A stretch of 64,000 nt of DNA from Pseudomonadota bacterium (lineage in GTDB: Bacteria > Pseudomonadota > Gammaproteobacteria > Steroidobacterales > Steroidobacteraceae). Shown piece by piece: positions 62,635-64,000 of the stretch. The notes below the pieces were generated by a model. That model was not told the DNA's origin. It saw only the letters and a list, made by a program, of their open reading frames with translations, and searched no databases. The stretch spans positions 1 to 64,000 of the forward strand of contig JAEWBG010000112.1 in assembly GCA_023391335.1 (NCBI GenBank), written 5' to 3'. The stretch's first letter is position 1; each line of letters opens with the position of its first letter. A program made the translations under genes and the position numbers.

Positions 62635-64000
62635 CTATTTCCGTGGCTGCACAAGATCGACACCGAACGGTGGCAATTCGATTTCATTCGTCCAGCGTTT
62701 GCCGGTCAAAGCACTCACCATGGAATGATCAACCGCGACACTCTGCTCGGTTTGCGTCGTGTTGACGTACATCACTCGGCCATCAACTTCACGTGCATAG
62801 ACGCCGTCCGGTGTTCGTGGCCCGGGCTCGATTCCAAGCCTTGCATAGAGGTGTCGATACAGCGGTCGCATGAGTTGCGGTTGCGCGGGAGTGGCGACAT
62901 AAACCGCGCGACCTTTGCCGAAGCGATTGAGCGTGATCGCTGGTGGTGTGCCTTCAACACTCGAGAACCGCGCTATGACTTCAGCAGTCGATGGTTCCAG
63001 GACTTCGTAGAACCCAATGTTGCTCTGGATCGCAACGCCGTCCATTTCCATCGTGAGCTTCTCAGCCCGGTAAAACTCATTCGTTCGTAAACCGAAGACG
63101 TCGGTGAGTCCGCCGGGAAGAGGCGTGTCGTACCACTGATCGTGTGCGTTCACCTTGGCAGAGTAGGCGGTCATGATCGCCGTGCCGCCTTCCGCAACGA
63201 ATTGTCTGAGTGCGTCGGCGCTGCGTCGGTCCAGCAGATACATGCCGGGAACGATCACCAACTTATAACGGCTCAAGTCCTCGTGGGCGATGTTGATAAC
63301 GGCGACGTCAATGTTGTCTTTCAGCAGCGGTTCGAAGGCGTTGTGAGCCTGAGTGAGGTAGGGCGTTGTGATGTACTGTCGTACCGTATTGGACGGACCA
63401 ACAGGATTCGATGCGATCACGTTGTCGAATGAATACGCGATCGCAACCTTCGGTTGTACGATGCGCGGAAAACCAAGCTTCTCGAGTTTGCCGAACTCAT
63501 TCGCAATCGCTGCGAACTCGCTGAGCTTCCATGACGGCCGATCGTCATGATCGATGAGTCCGAAAAACGCTTGCTCCTCGCCACCCAAGTGACTGTTGAA
63601 CGTCCATGCCAACGATGCCTGTGCGCCGATCAACAGGCCGAAGTACGCCCACATGCGCGAACGTCCTTTCGTCCCGTAGTCACCACCGCCGCCCGCTGTG
63701 AATTCATTGAACCAAATAGGTGAGTCTAGGCCTGCTTTCATCATTGTGGCTTCGAAGCCTGCGCTAATGGGATTGCCCGGGTAGAACCCCATCGCGCCAT
63801 AACTGACGTAGTCGCGATACGTGGAGAGATAGTCGAATCCTTTGCGCGATGCGCTATCCCACAGATTGGAGATCGCAGGTTTATCTGGGGTATTCCGTTC
63901 TCGAATGGCTTCCAGCGCTCTGAGTGTGCCGATCGTCACGTCCGACCAGTAACGTCGCAGGTCGAGTTGTCGTTCGAATGGGCCCGGACCCTCGCCATAC
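62635..64000 (-). CDS. GH42-type beta-galactosidase (partial, N terminus outside window)
   Basis: The frame is open to the window end, so about 455 C-terminal residues are visible. IWFNEFTAGGGGDYG carries the probable nucleophile Glu; RMWAYFGLLIGAQASLAWTF and GEEQAFFGLIDHDDRPS fit GH42 barrel ends. The trimerisation domain follows (VIVPGMYLLDRRSADALRQF), then a small C-terminal sheet ending PFGVDLVQPRK. It would remove beta-galactose from xyloglucan or galactan side chains. It converges on the GH51 gene across the repeat region. Cytoplasmic or exported location cannot be judged without the N terminus. Confidence 0.88.
   Translation of the reverse strand, partial: YGEGPGPFERQLDLRRYWSDVTIGTLRALEAIRERNTPDKPAISNLWDSASRKGFDYLSTYRDYVSYGAMGFYPGNPISAGFEATMMKAGLDSPIWFNEFTAGGGGDYGTKGRSRMWAYFGLLIGAQASLAWTFNSHLGGEEQAFFGLIDHDDRPSWKLSEFAAIANEFGKLEKLGFPRIVQPKVAIAYSFDNVIASNPVGPSNTVRQYITTPYLTQAHNAFEPLLKDNIDVAVINIAHEDLSRYKLVIVPGMYLLDRRSADALRQFVAEGGTAIMTAYSAKVNAHDQWYDTPLPGGLTDVFGLRTNEFYRAEKLTMEMDGVAIQSNIGFYEVLEPSTAEVIARFSSVEGTPPAITLNRFGKGRAVYVATPAQPQLMRPLYRHLYARLGIEPGPRTPDGVYAREVDGRVMYVNTTQTEQSVAVDHSMVSALTGKRWTNEIELPPFGVDLVQPRK

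Noticed and set aside
61726..62765. Several short open frames with repeated peptide patterns (for example HTEDTESTE)
   Set aside because: They are translations of the DNA repeat units, recur in the same form at each copy, and have no independent start sites.
1..64000. tRNA, rRNA, riboswitch or insertion-sequence genes
   Set aside because: No clover-leaf, rRNA-like stretch, known riboswitch core or transposase motif was recognised by eye; a covariance-model scan would be the decisive check.

Overview
The window looks like chromosomal DNA (no phage, plasmid or transposase genes seen) from a Gram-negative aerobe that feeds on plant polysaccharides. Two TonB-dependent receptors, Tat and Sec exported glycosidases, an alternative complex III linked to a caa3 oxidase, and repeated receptor / flavin-halogenase / SapC neighbourhoods suggest a gammaproteobacterium of the Steroidobacteraceae or Xanthomonadales type. 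That placement is inference from gene content only.

1-15445 (all minus strand) is one tightly packed respiratory block of 15 genes. It reads from a three-subunit gluconate-2-dehydrogenase-type FAD dehydrogenase (gamma, GMC flavoprotein, triheme cytochrome c), through alternative complex III (actA-actF plus a small membrane protein), SCO copper chaperone, and caa3 oxidase subunits II, I, III and IV. Eleven of the 14 junctions are short ATGA, GTGA or TGATG overlaps. The set would move electrons from periplasmic sugar or alcohol oxidation to quinol, then cytochrome c, then oxygen.

15820-21984 (plus) is a four-gene operon: a TPP-dependent pyruvate-oxidase-like enzyme, a mandelate-racemase-group enolase enzyme, a large FAD/Fe-S D-lactate-type dehydrogenase, and a homologue of the Anabaena sensory rhodopsin transducer. 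No rhodopsin gene is present.

22015-32436 is the first receptor/halogenase module. A TPR + 2OG-oxygenase gene is divergent from a 1068-aa TonB receptor; then come three consecutive tryptophan-halogenase-like flavoproteins and a 2OG-Fe(II) oxygenase. The middle halogenase has lost the catalytic glutamate and the FAD glycines. 32437-39286 holds small or housekeeping genes: a phosphatase-like protein, a membrane peptide, a DUF2200 gene beginning with ACG, cysJI, a 1-Cys peroxiredoxin and a divergent MarR regulator.

39322-64000 is a hemicellulose side-chain locus: GH127, GH97, a second receptor/halogenase/SapC module, a GntR/FCD regulator, GH51 plus an esterase, a zinc alcohol dehydrogenase, a Cupin_8 (JmjC-like) protein, GH31 with PA14, a second GH51, and a GH42-type beta-galactosidase cut by the window end. 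Alpha-xylosidase, arabinofuranosidase, beta-galactosidase and esterase together fit debranching of xyloglucan or arabinoxylan oligosaccharides. No backbone-cutting endo-glycanase is in the window.

Intergenic spaces are rich in repeats: a heptamer array (18-66), a nested inverted-repeat element (26871-27258), GGACACCCA repeats (32664-32893), an inverted pair of ACGCAACAC-type repeats (50758-51111), and a mosaic of about 1 kb (61653-62610). No tRNA, rRNA, CRISPR array or insertion sequence was recognised.
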